The notes under the pieces are model-generated. The model was not told the origin of the DNA. It made no database searches and saw only the letters and a program-made list of their open reading frames with translations. This document shows positions 23,996 to 31,647 of a stretch of 64,000 nucleotides of DNA, in pieces. Source of the DNA: Paractinoplanes maris (GTDB lineage Bacteria > Actinomycetota > Actinomycetes > Mycobacteriales > Micromonosporaceae); assembly GCF_023544465.1 (NCBI RefSeq), contig NZ_JALPVL010000011.1, forward strand, positions 248,001 to 312,000, read 5' to 3'. The first letter of the stretch is position 1, and each line of letters starts with the position of its first letter. The position numbers were made by a program, and so were the translations under genes.

Positions 23996-24697
23996 CTACG
24001 TCGGGGCCAGGACGTGGGTCTGCCCGAACGCCACCGCGACCCCGGGGGAGTAGAGGACGCTCACCGGCGGCTCCGACGGCTGGGGCAAGCCGGCCGCCCG
24101 GACCAGGGAGTCCGACAGCGACAGCAGCTCGGCCCGGTGCAGCGGCCACGGCGAGTGCTCGTTGGCCAGATGCCGGGTGCCGCCCCACGCGGTCGTGTGC
24201 AGGCCCCACCGCGCGGTGAGAAAGTGCTCGAGCGGCGTCGGCTCGGCGATCGGGTCGCCCACCCGGATCGCCATCTCGCTGGTCGCCGGGCGCGGGCCGG
24301 GCCAGCGGCGGCGTGACGTGTAGGTCAGGACGTCGCGCTCGCGGGTGATCCGCATGCGCGCCCACATGTACGGCAGGCGCAGCGACACCCGGGCCGCGAG
24401 CACTGGCAGCAGGCGCTCGGCCTCCAGCGACCGGAACACGACCCCGCGGCGGCCCTGCGCGTCCACGCTGTAGAGCCGGACATTGGTCTCGGCGAACGTG
24501 CCGAGGTAGGGCACGCCGGGCCCGCCCAGGAACCCGACACCCTCCATGCGGAAGCCGATCAGCCCGACATAGGTGACCCCGTCGAGCGTGTCCGGCGTCG
24601 TGCCGGCGGGCAGCAGCGGCGCGACCAGGGCCGGGTCGACCGGCCAGTGCAGGAAGGCCAGGTCGGCCCAGCGCTGCACCAGCATCGACCGCCGCAC
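23996..24697 (-). CDS. DUF2071 (YqjF-like) family protein
   Basis: A 233-residue protein. WADLAFLHWPVDPALVAPLLPAGTTPDTLDGVTYVGLIGFRMEGV is the characteristic start of the family formerly called DUF2071. GVVFRSLEAERLLPVLAARVSLRLPYMWARMRI and FLTARWGLHT follow. The fold is acetoacetate-decarboxylase-like and the function is unknown. It sits 16 bases upstream of the BLUF gene on the same strand and the two could be cotranscribed. Confidence 0.9.
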   Translation of the reverse strand: MRRSMLVQRWADLAFLHWPVDPALVAPLLPAGTTPDTLDGVTYVGLIGFRMEGVGFLGGPGVPYLGTFAETNVRLYSVDAQGRRGVVFRSLEAERLLPVLAARVSLRLPYMWARMRITRERDVLTYTSRRRWPGPRPATSEMAIRVGDPIAEPTPLEHFLTARWGLHTTAWGGTRHLANEHSPWPLHRAELLSLSDSLVRAAGLPQPSEPPVSVLYSPGVAVAFGQTHVLAPT

Positions 24698-24732
24698 CGG
24701 GCGCGGCGTGCTGCGGGTGACGGCCTCGGCGT

Positions 24733-25710
24733 TCAGCGCGCGACCTCGCTCATGTCGGCGTAGCGGTCACCGGCCGGCGGGTGGATCGCGGTCAGCCGGC
24801 CCAGCTGCGAGGCGGTCAGGGTCAGCTCGTCGGCTCCCGCGTTCTCCTCGAGGCGGGTGACCCGCTTGGTGCCGGGGATGGGCGCGAGGTCGTCACCCTG
24901 CGCGAGCACCCAGGCCAGCGCGACCTGGGCCCCGGTGGCGCCGGCCTCGCGGGCGACCGCCTCGACCTCGTCGACGATCCGCAGGTTCTGCTCGAAGTTG
25001 CCGCCGGAGAAGCGGGGCGAGGACCGCCGGAAGTCGTCCTGGTCGAGCGCCCGCGGGTCGCGGATCGCGCCGGTGAGGAAGCCGCGCCCGAGCGGCGAGT
25101 ACGGCACGAAGCCGATGCCCAGCTCACGCAGCGTGGGCAGGATCTCGGCCTCCACGTCGCGCGTCCACAACGAGTACTCGGACTGCACCGCGGTGATCGG
25201 GTGCACGGCATGCGCCCGGCGGATCGTGCCCGCCCCGGCCTCGGACAGGCCCAGGTGCCGGATCTTGCCCGCCTGCACCAGGTCACCGAGCGTGCCCACG
25301 ACCTCCTCGATCGGCACCTTCGGGTCGACCCGGTGCTGGTAGTAGAGGTCGATGTGGTCGGTGCCGAGCCGCCGCAGCGAGCCCTCCAGCGCCGCCCGGA
25401 TGTTGTCGGGGTGGCTGTCGATGGTCCGCTTCCGGTCGTCGTCGCCCAGGTGCGTGAGCAGCCCGAACTTGGTCGCGATCTGCACCTCGCCCCACCGCCC
25501 GGCCAGCGCCCGGCCGACGAGCTCCTCGTTCGCATACGGCCCGTAGGTCTCGGCCGTGTCGAAGAAGGTGACCCCGAGCTCGAGCGCCCGGTGGATGGTG
25601 CGGATCGACTCGGCGTCGTCCGAGGCCTTGCCGGTGTAGTAGGCCGACATGCCCATGCAGCCGAGGCCGAGGCGGGACACGTCGAGGCCCGCGAGCGATA
25701 CGCGCTTCAT
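24733..25710 (-). CDS. aldo/keto reductase (AKR13-like)
   Basis: The 325-residue protein opens LAGLDVSRLGLGCMGMSAYYTG, a signature of the AKR13 group. The catalytic residues are Asp and Tyr in TFFDTAETYGPYANEELVG, Lys in VQIATKFGLL, and His in DLYYQHRVDPKVPIEEV. Cofactor binding is supported by LAPIPGTKRVTRLEENAGA. It is an NADPH-dependent TIM-barrel reductase; the substrate is unknown. It is divergent from the HAD phosphatase gene and lies upstream of DUF2071 on the same strand with a 35-base gap. Confidence 0.92.
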   Translation of the reverse strand: MKRVSLAGLDVSRLGLGCMGMSAYYTGKASDDAESIRTIHRALELGVTFFDTAETYGPYANEELVGRALAGRWGEVQIATKFGLLTHLGDDDRKRTIDSHPDNIRAALEGSLRRLGTDHIDLYYQHRVDPKVPIEEVVGTLGDLVQAGKIRHLGLSEAGAGTIRRAHAVHPITAVQSEYSLWTRDVEAEILPTLRELGIGFVPYSPLGRGFLTGAIRDPRALDQDDFRRSSPRFSGGNFEQNLRIVDEVEAVAREAGATGAQVALAWVLAQGDDLAPIPGTKRVTRLEENAGADELTLTASQLGRLTAIHPPAGDRYADMSEVAR

Positions 25711-25828
25711 GCCGCCGAAGCTACGCCTGAGCGCGGGGCCCGGGACAGTGATGGAGGTAACGGCGGTCAGGTACCGGTCTCACAGGAGACAATGGGAGCG
25801 ACACCCATCTCGACGACGGAGGCTCATT

Positions 25829-26518
25829 CTGAACGCGCGACGACCGGCCGCGGTGCTCTTCGACATGGACGGCACGCTGGTGGACAGCGAGAAGGTGTGG
25901 GAGATCGCCCTGCACGAGCTGGCCGCGCGGGCCGGGGGCACGTTGTCCCCCGCCGCCCGCCAGGCCATGATCGGCAGCAGCATGGCGAACAGCATGCGCA
26001 TCTTCCGCGACGACCTCGGCCTGCCCGACCGTCCCGAGGCGCCCGACGTCGAGTGGCTCACCGCTCGGGTGTTCGAGCTGTTCGGTGCGGGGCTGGTGTG
26101 GCGCCCCGGAGCCCAGGCGCTGCTGCACGCCGTACGCTTCGCCGGCCTGCCCACCGCCCTGGTCACCTCGACCGGCCGCCGCCTGGTCGACGTCGCCCTG
26201 ACCACCCTGGGCCGGGAGAACTTCGACGTGATCGTCTGCGGCGACGAGGTCACCATGCCCAAGCCCGACCCCGAGCCCTACCGGGCCGCGGCCAAGCTGC
26301 TCGGCGTGGCGATCGAGGACTGCGTGGCGATCGAGGACTCGCCGACCGGCGTCTCCAGCGCCCTGGCCTCCGGCGCCGCCGTGCTCGCCGTGCCCTCCGA
26401 GCTCGAGCTCCCACCCACCGACGGCGTCCACCTGCGCTCCTCGCTGGTCGGCGTCGACCCGGCCTACCTGGCCGACCTGCTCGTGCACCGCGGCCTCCTG
26501 CAGCCCGACGGCCACTGA
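25829..26518 (+). CDS. HAD-superfamily IA hydrolase (beta-phosphoglucomutase-like)
   Basis: The core motif AAVLFDMDGTLVDSEKVWEIAL contains the nucleophile and acid Asp. TALVTSTGRRLVD gives the Ser/Thr of motif II, KPDPEPYRAAAKLLGV gives the Lys of motif III, and VAIEDSPTGVSSALASG gives motif IV. The start is uncertain. GGAGG at 25818-25822 lies 6 bases before an in-frame CTG at 25829, which gives about 229 residues. A GTG at 25853 would remove most of the family's N-terminus, and an ATG at 25751 gives a longer form with no homology-like N-terminus. Substrate unknown. Confidence 0.88.
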   Translation: MNARRPAAVLFDMDGTLVDSEKVWEIALHELAARAGGTLSPAARQAMIGSSMANSMRIFRDDLGLPDRPEAPDVEWLTARVFELFGAGLVWRPGAQALLHAVRFAGLPTALVTSTGRRLVDVALTTLGRENFDVIVCGDEVTMPKPDPEPYRAAAKLLGVAIEDCVAIEDSPTGVSSALASGAAVLAVPSELELPPTDGVHLRSSLVGVDPAYLADLLVHRGLLQPDGH

Positions 26519-26526
26519 GCCCGGCG

Positions 26527-26568
26527 CGGCCCGGGCCGGCTCGCAGCAAGGCGAGCCGGCCCGGGCCG
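26527..26568. terminator. strong bidirectional terminator
   Basis: A perfect 18-bp stem (CGGCCCGGGCCGGCTCGC and its complement) closes on an AGCAAG loop between the convergent HAD gene (stop 26518) and ABC permease gene (stop 26573). Confidence 0.92.
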
Positions 26569-26572
26569 GGCG

Positions 26573-29101
26573 CTAGTCGTGGGCGATCGCGGCCAGCACG
26601 TTGAGGCGGGCCGCCTTGATCGACGGCAGCACCGCCGCCAGGACGCCGACCAGCGCGGCCAGGACCAGGTAAAGGCCCATCTGGGTCCATGGCAGCACCA
26701 GATCGGTGATGCCGTCGCTCTCCAGGGCCTGCACCACCGCGGCGCCCAGGCCGGCCCCCACCACCACGCCCAGCAGCGCGCCGAAGACCGAGATCACCAC
26801 GGCCTCGACCGTCACCATCCGCATCGTCTGGGCCCGGCCCAGGCCGACCGCGCGCAGCAGGCCCAGCTCGCGGGTGCGTTCCAGCACCGACAGGGCCAGC
26901 GTGTTGACCACGCCCAGCACCGCGATGAGGATGGCCAGGCCGAGCAGCACCTGCACCATCGTGATGACGGTGTCGAAGGTGCCGGCCTGCTGGTCGATGT
27001 AGCTGCTGCGGTCGGTCGCGGCGACCTCGGGGCTGTCGGCCACCAGCGCCTTGATCTGCGGCAGCACCCCGGCCATGGTGGCGCCGTCGGCGAGCCGCAC
27101 GAACCCGAGGAACGGCTGGGTGATGCCGAACTCCTTGGTCGCGGCGGCCGGCAGCATGTAGCTGCCCGGGATCGCGTCCTCGTCGTAGGTCGCGACGATC
27201 GAGTATGTGTGCTCCTCACCCCGCGGCAGTTGCACCTTCACGGCGTCGCCCGTCCCCCAGCCGTTCTCGGCCGCCTCCTGCGTGCTCACGGCCATCTGGT
27301 CGGACTTCAGGGCGGGCAGGGCCGGCGACCCGTACGCGTCGGCCAGCTCGGCCAGGTCGTCGGTGGCGTTCACATAGGTGCGCTTCCCGTCGACCACCGC
27401 CTGGTCGTTCCACACCCCGGCCGCCGCCCGGACGCCGGGAACGGCCCCCGCCTGGGCCAGCACGGCGTCGTCGAACGTGGGCGGGCGCGGCCCGTTCTGG
27501 TCGCCGCCGATGACGATCTCGGCCTTGACCGTGCTCTCGGCCTGCGCGGCCAGGCTCGACTTGGCCGAGTCCATCACCACGGTCACGCCGGTGACCAGCG
27601 CGATGCCGACCATCAGGGCGGCCGCGGTGATCGCCGTACGCCGCGGGTTGCGGCCCGAGTTGAGCCGGCCCAGCCGCCCGGGCACCGACCACGAGAACAA
27701 CCGGCCCAGCCCGGCCACGACCGGCTTGGAGATCAGCGGCGTCAGCAGCGCGACCCCGATGAACGTGACCAGCACCCCGCCCAGGATCAGCCACAGCGAG
27801 CTGGTCCCGTAGAGCCCGACGCCCAGCATGGTCGCGCCGGCCGCGCCGATCACCGCGCCGGTGACCGTGACCCGGGTGAGCGGCCGGTCGGGGGTGGCGA
27901 CGTCCTGCATCGCGGCGATCGGCGAGATCCGCGAGGCCCGCAGGGCCGGCAGCACCGCCGCGACCACGGTCACCACCACGCCCACGATCAGCGAGCTCAG
28001 GATCGCGGCGAGCGGGACGCCCACCGGTGCCGGGTCGAGCCCGCCGCTCATCGAGCCGAACAGCGTGACCAGCAGCGCGCCCACGCCGACCCCGGCACCC
28101 AGGCCGAGCACGGCGGCGATCACCCCGATCACCAGCGCCTCGATCAGCACCGAGTTGATCACCTGGCGGCGGCCGGCGCCGAGCGCGCGCATCAGCGCCA
28201 GCTCGCGGGTCCGCTGGGCCACGATGATCGAGAACGTGTTGAGGATCAGGAACGTGCCCACGAACAGGGCCACCCCGGCGAACCCGAGCAGGATGTTGTT
28301 GAAGAAGCTCAGCGCCTCCTTGAACTCGGCCGAGCTGTCGGCGGCCAGCTGCTCACCGGTCTTGACGTCGTAACCCCCGCCGACCTGGGCGGCGATCCGA
28401 TCCCGTACGTCGGAGGGTTTCGCGCCGTCGTCGGTGCGCACGGTGATCTGGGTGAAGACGCCGGTCTCGCCCAGCATCGAGCGCTGCGCCACCGGCTCGG
28501 TGAACGCGACCTCCTGGACCCCGCCGATGCTGTCCCGGCCCTCGGTGTAACCCCAGACGCCGACCAGCGTGAACGTCTTCTTCGGCAGCTGGGTGAGCAC
28601 CCCCACCCGGTCGCCGACCTTGATGCCGGCCGCCTTGGCGACGGCCTCGTTCACCGCGATCTCGGTGTCCTTCTCGGGTCCGCGGCCCTGGCGCATCTGC
28701 ATGATGTCGTCGGTGCCGACCCAGTTCATGCCGATCCGCGGCGGCCCGTAACTGGTCACCACCTTGCCGTCCGAGCCGATCACCCGGGCGCCGTCGGTGG
28801 CCACCACGCCGGTGGCCTGCCGCACCCCGGGCACCTGGCGCACGGACTGCACAACCGCCGCCGGCAGCGGCGTCTCGACCTGCTCACCCTCCATCTCGGA
28901 CACGTCGATCTTCGGCTTGGCCTTGACCGCCACGTCGGTGGTCGCGTATCCCTCGGTGAACAGCTTGTCGAAGGTGCGCCCCAGCGTGTCCGTCGTGACA
29001 AAGGCGCCGGCGACGAACATGACGCCGAGCACGACGGCCAGGCCGGAGAGCACCAGCCGCAGCTTGCGGGCCAGCAGACTCTTCAGCGTCGCGCGCAGCA
29101 T
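26573..29101 (-). CDS. ABC transporter permease, FtsX/MacB type
   Basis: The 842-residue protein has a first membrane helix LVLSGLAVVLGVMFVAGAFVTTDT and a large extracytoplasmic domain. Two FtsX-type bundles of three helices follow (LLGFAGVALFVGTFLILNTFSIIVAQR with RTRELALMRALGAGR, and the near-copy LLGLAILIAVLGVVNTLALSVLERTRELGLLRAVGLGR at the end). The doubled FtsX unit with two periplasmic domains is typical of large actinobacterial efflux or lipoprotein-exporting permeases. Its ATG overlaps the ATPase stop by one base (TGATG). Cargo is unknown. Confidence 0.93.
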   Translation of the reverse strand: MLRATLKSLLARKLRLVLSGLAVVLGVMFVAGAFVTTDTLGRTFDKLFTEGYATTDVAVKAKPKIDVSEMEGEQVETPLPAAVVQSVRQVPGVRQATGVVATDGARVIGSDGKVVTSYGPPRIGMNWVGTDDIMQMRQGRGPEKDTEIAVNEAVAKAAGIKVGDRVGVLTQLPKKTFTLVGVWGYTEGRDSIGGVQEVAFTEPVAQRSMLGETGVFTQITVRTDDGAKPSDVRDRIAAQVGGGYDVKTGEQLAADSSAEFKEALSFFNNILLGFAGVALFVGTFLILNTFSIIVAQRTRELALMRALGAGRRQVINSVLIEALVIGVIAAVLGLGAGVGVGALLVTLFGSMSGGLDPAPVGVPLAAILSSLIVGVVVTVVAAVLPALRASRISPIAAMQDVATPDRPLTRVTVTGAVIGAAGATMLGVGLYGTSSLWLILGGVLVTFIGVALLTPLISKPVVAGLGRLFSWSVPGRLGRLNSGRNPRRTAITAAALMVGIALVTGVTVVMDSAKSSLAAQAESTVKAEIVIGGDQNGPRPPTFDDAVLAQAGAVPGVRAAAGVWNDQAVVDGKRTYVNATDDLAELADAYGSPALPALKSDQMAVSTQEAAENGWGTGDAVKVQLPRGEEHTYSIVATYDEDAIPGSYMLPAAATKEFGITQPFLGFVRLADGATMAGVLPQIKALVADSPEVAATDRSSYIDQQAGTFDTVITMVQVLLGLAILIAVLGVVNTLALSVLERTRELGLLRAVGLGRAQTMRMVTVEAVVISVFGALLGVVVGAGLGAAVVQALESDGITDLVLPWTQMGLYLVLAALVGVLAAVLPSIKAARLNVLAAIAHD

Positions 29102-29838
29102 CAGACCAGCACCTCCCCGGCCTTCATCTGCTCGAGCACCGACTCGGGGGTCGGATTGTCGAGCTCGGCGACGATCTCGCCGTCGGCCAGGAAGACGACG
29201 CGGTCGGTGTAGCCGGCGGCCACCGGGTCGTGGGTGACCATGACGATCGTCTGCCCGTGCTCCATCACGCTGCTGCGCAGGAACGCCAGGATCTCGGCGC
29301 CGGCCTTGGAGTCGAGGTTGCCGGTGGGCTCGTCGGCGAAGATGACGTCGGGCCGGCTCATCAGCGCCCGGGCGCACGCCACCCGCTGCTGCTGGCCGCC
29401 GGAGAGCTGGCTGGGCCGGTGGCCGAGCCGGTCACCCAGGCCGACCGTGCCGATCACCGTGTCCCACCACTGCGGATCGGGCTTGCGGCCGGCGATGTCG
29501 AGCGGCAGCCGGATGTTCTCGGCCGCGGTCAGCGTCGGCAACAGGTTGAACTGCTGGAAGATGAAGCCGACACGGTCGCGGCGCAGCCGGGTCAGGGCCT
29601 TGTCGCCCAGGCCGGTGACCTCGGTGCCGCCGATGTGCACCGTGCCCCGGGTGACCGTGTCCAGACCGGCCAAGCAATGCATGAGCGTGGATTTGCCGCT
29701 GCCCGACGGGCCCATGATGGCGGTGAACTTGCCACGCTCGAAGCTCGCGCTCACCCCGCGCAGCGCGACCACTTGTGCCTCGCCCTTGCCGTACACCTTC
29801 CAGACATCGTCGGCGCGTGCCGCCTTTGTCCCGATCAT
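29101..29838 (-). CDS. ABC transporter ATP-binding protein (LolD/MacB type)
   Basis: The 245-residue ATPase has Walker A in AIMGPSGSGKSTLMHCLAGL, the Q loop in VGFIFQQFNLLP, the signature LSGGQQQRVACARALM, Walker B VIFADEPTGNLD, and the H switch VTHDPVAAG. It belongs to the group that energises MacB/FtsX-type permeases, and the coupled permease overlaps its stop codon by one base. The upstream intergenic region is packed with palindromes, so the operon is probably tightly regulated. Confidence 0.96.
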   Translation of the reverse strand: MIGTKAARADDVWKVYGKGEAQVVALRGVSASFERGKFTAIMGPSGSGKSTLMHCLAGLDTVTRGTVHIGGTEVTGLGDKALTRLRRDRVGFIFQQFNLLPTLTAAENIRLPLDIAGRKPDPQWWDTVIGTVGLGDRLGHRPSQLSGGQQQRVACARALMSRPDVIFADEPTGNLDSKAGAEILAFLRSSVMEHGQTIVMVTHDPVAAGYTDRVVFLADGEIVAELDNPTPESVLEQMKAGEVLV

Positions 29839-29890
29839 CTCTGCCCCCTGGTCGTGGTTTCCGCTGGGGTCAGTGTTCCGTCGTGACGGC

Positions 29891-30025
29891 GGGCTGACGT
29901 CAGCCCAGCGGCGTACGCGTACGCGGAGATTCGGGTCCGGGAAGCACCCAGGGTGCTCTCAGGGTCGACCCTGAGATGTCACGGTGACGCCGATTGACAC
30001 TTGACTGACGTCATGAGTGACGTCA
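29891..30025. promoter_or_regulatory. cluster of perfect palindromes in divergent promoter region
   Basis: Between the ABC operon (start 29838) and the RHH gene (start 30036) the sequence holds GGGCTGACGTCAGCCC (29891-29906), GCGTACGCGTACGC (29911-29924), GCACCC-A-GGGTGC (29944-29956), CTCAGGGTCGACCCTGAG (29958-29975) and GTCAC-G-GTGAC (29978-29988). Two direct copies of TGACGTCAT separated by GAG end the series a few bases before 30026. TGACGTCA occurs three times in total. The density suggests binding of more than one dimeric regulator. Confidence 0.8.
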
Positions 30026-30035
30026 TAGTGGAGTC

Positions 30036-30548
30036 ATGGATTTGACGCGGTACCTCGAAACGCTCCGGGCGGACCTCGCCGCCGCCGCGGCGCCGGCCGG
30101 CCCCGAGACCGTCCGGGCGGCCGAGCTGCTCGGGCACTCCCTCGAGTCGTCGGCCCGGCTGGCGCTGCTCGAGGCGCTGTCCGACGCGGCCGCCGAGATC
30201 ACCACGCGGCTGCCCGACGCCAGCGTCGAGGTCCGGCTGCGCGGCCGCGAGGCCGACCTGGTGGTCAGCCACCACGTGCCCGTGCCCCCCGAGCCGCCGG
30301 TCCCGGCCACGCCCCCCACCCCACCCGGGCCGCCCGACGGTGACCTGACCCGGCTCACCCTGCGGATGCCCGAGGCGCTCAAGACCCACGTCGAGCAGAC
30401 CGCGGCGGCCGAGGGCGTCTCGGTCAACGCGTGGCTGGTGCGTGCGGTGACCGCGGCCGTCAACGCCCCCATGCCCCCGCCGTTCCCGCCGCCGCCGTTC
30501 GGGCCCGGCCCCCACCCCAAGCGGGTGACCGGCTACTTCCAGGCCTGA
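30036..30548 (+). CDS. RHH-domain (HicB/Arc-like) protein
   Basis: A 170-residue protein with two parts. The N-terminal 85 residues are helical then strand-like (SARLALLEALSDAAAEITTRLPDASVEVRLRGREADLVV). After a Pro-rich linker, a ribbon-helix-helix motif occupies about residues 103-142 (DLTRLTLRMPEALKTHVEQTAAAEGVSVNAWLVRAVTAAV), as in HicB-type antitoxins. There is no adjacent toxin gene. A Pro-rich end closes the protein. It precedes the DUF4097 gene on the same strand, and the twin TGACGTCAT sites 10-30 bases before its start are obvious candidate binding sites for its own RHH domain. Confidence 0.8.
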   Translation: MDLTRYLETLRADLAAAAAPAGPETVRAAELLGHSLESSARLALLEALSDAAAEITTRLPDASVEVRLRGREADLVVSHHVPVPPEPPVPATPPTPPGPPDGDLTRLTLRMPEALKTHVEQTAAAEGVSVNAWLVRAVTAAVNAPMPPPFPPPPFGPGPHPKRVTGYFQA

Positions 30549-30560
30549 TCCCGGCCCCCG

Positions 30561-30585
30561 TTGACTCTGACCCTCGGTGAGGGTC
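30561..30585 (+). promoter_or_regulatory. MerR-type promoter dyad upstream of DUF4097
   Basis: TTGACT (30561-30566) is followed by GACCCTC-GGT-GAGGGTC (30569-30585), a hyphenated dyad lying between a -35-like box and the expected -10 position. That overlong-spacer layout is typical of MerR-regulated promoters. No MerR gene is in the window. Confidence 0.5.
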
Positions 30586-30630
30586 GAGCCTCGTCCGCAT
30601 GCCCGAAAAACGGCAGGAAAGAGACCCCTC

Positions 30631-31446
30631 ATGTACGAGTTCCAGCACCCCACCCCGGTCACCGTCGCCCTGTACGCCCGCACCGGGGTCGTCCGGCTGC
30701 ACGCCGAGGACCGCGACGACATCCAGGTCACCGTCGAGCCGATGGACGACAACGACAACTCCCGCGAGGCAGCCGAGAGCACACCGGTCGTCCTCGAGGG
30801 CGACACCCTGGTCGTCGGGGACCGCAGCACCATCTCGTGGTCGCTGCGGCGCACCCCCAAGCTGGCCATCACGGTCCGCGTCCCGTCCGGCAGCTCCCTG
30901 GACGGCCGGAGCGCCTCGGCCGAGGTCGCCGCCACCGGCACCTGGAACGCGGTGAAGCTCGACGTCGCCTCGGCCGGCGTCCAGATCGACGGCATCGCCG
31001 GCGACGCCCAGCTCGACAGTGCCAGCGGCGACCTGAACGTCGGCCCGGTCGGCGGCTCCCTGCGCCTCAGCGTCGCCTCCGGCGACGTCCGCGTCGGCGA
31101 CGTCACAGGTGACGTCACCGTCAAGTCGGCGAGCGGCGATCTGCGCCTGGCCGGGGTCGACGGGCAACTGCTGGCCTCGACCGCCTCGGGTGACGTCCGC
31201 GTCGGCCGCCTCCGCGAGGGCCGCAGCCAGATCAAGACGGCGTCGGGTGACGTCCAGGTCGGCATCGAGGCCGGTGCCGGCGTGTGGCTGGACGTGAGCA
31301 CCGCCTCGGGCCGCACGATCACCGACCTCACCCAGCAGGGCATCGCCCCGCCCGCCTCCGGCGGCCCGACCATCGAACTGACCGTCCGCACCGCCAGCGG
31401 CGACATCCACCTGCACCGCGCCACCACCGAGAGGAAGGCCGCCTGA
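30631..31446 (+). CDS. DUF4097 beta-repeat protein
   Basis: The 271-residue protein starts MYEFQHPTPVTVALYARTGVVRLHAED. The body consists of repeated short strands of the S-A-S-G-D-[LV]-x-[LV] type (DSASGDLNVGPVGGSLRLSVASGDVRVGDVTGDV, VKSASGDLRLAGVDGQ, STASGDVRVGRL). Five or more repeats predict a right-handed beta-helix or stacked-sheet fold. No signal peptide is seen. The family is associated with envelope-stress or regulatory loci, but the biochemical role is unknown. Its stop shares one base with the next small gene (TGATG). Confidence 0.9.
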   Translation: MYEFQHPTPVTVALYARTGVVRLHAEDRDDIQVTVEPMDDNDNSREAAESTPVVLEGDTLVVGDRSTISWSLRRTPKLAITVRVPSGSSLDGRSASAEVAATGTWNAVKLDVASAGVQIDGIAGDAQLDSASGDLNVGPVGGSLRLSVASGDVRVGDVTGDVTVKSASGDLRLAGVDGQLLASTASGDVRVGRLREGRSQIKTASGDVQVGIEAGAGVWLDVSTASGRTITDLTQQGIAPPASGGPTIELTVRTASGDIHLHRATTERKAA

Positions 31447-31586
31447 TGCTGCCCGACAACCGTTTCGGCCTGGAGAGCTCCGCCCGCCGCCGCCTCACCG
31501 CCGCCCGCAAGCGCGCCGGCCGCTTCACCCCGCCCGACTGGCCGGTGAGCCGCGGCCCCACCCCCAACCCCCGGCGCTCCGACTGA
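31446..31586 (+). CDS. 46-residue basic small protein coupled to DUF4097
   Basis: The ATG at 31446-31448 overlaps the DUF4097 TGA by one base. The peptide (MLPDNRFGLESSARRRLTAA and so on) is very rich in Arg and Lys and ends PPDWPVSRGPTPNPRRSD. A strong hairpin follows. The coupling and the terminator support it as a real gene; no function is recognised. Confidence 0.6.
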   Translation: MLPDNRFGLESSARRRLTAARKRAGRFTPPDWPVSRGPTPNPRRSD

Positions 31587-31610
31587 CCCGCCCCGAGCGG
31601 GCCCCGCCTC

Positions 31611-31639
31611 TCGCACCCGGCCATTCGCGCCGGGTGCGA
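31611..31639. terminator. bidirectional hairpin terminator
   Basis: TCGCACCCGGC pairs with GCCGGGTGCGA (11 bp) around a 7-base loop, between the DUF4097 operon and the convergent response regulator gene. Confidence 0.88.
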
Positions 31640-31647
31640 TGGTCGTG

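Noticed and set aside
26579..29212. Long open frame on the plus strand opposite the ABC permease
   Set aside because: Composition is Arg/His/Gly-rich as in antisense frames; the permease on the other strand has clear FtsX motifs.
30036..30548. HicA/HicB toxin-antitoxin pair
   Set aside because: Only the RHH part is present; no HicA-like toxin is adjacent and the next gene is DUF4097.
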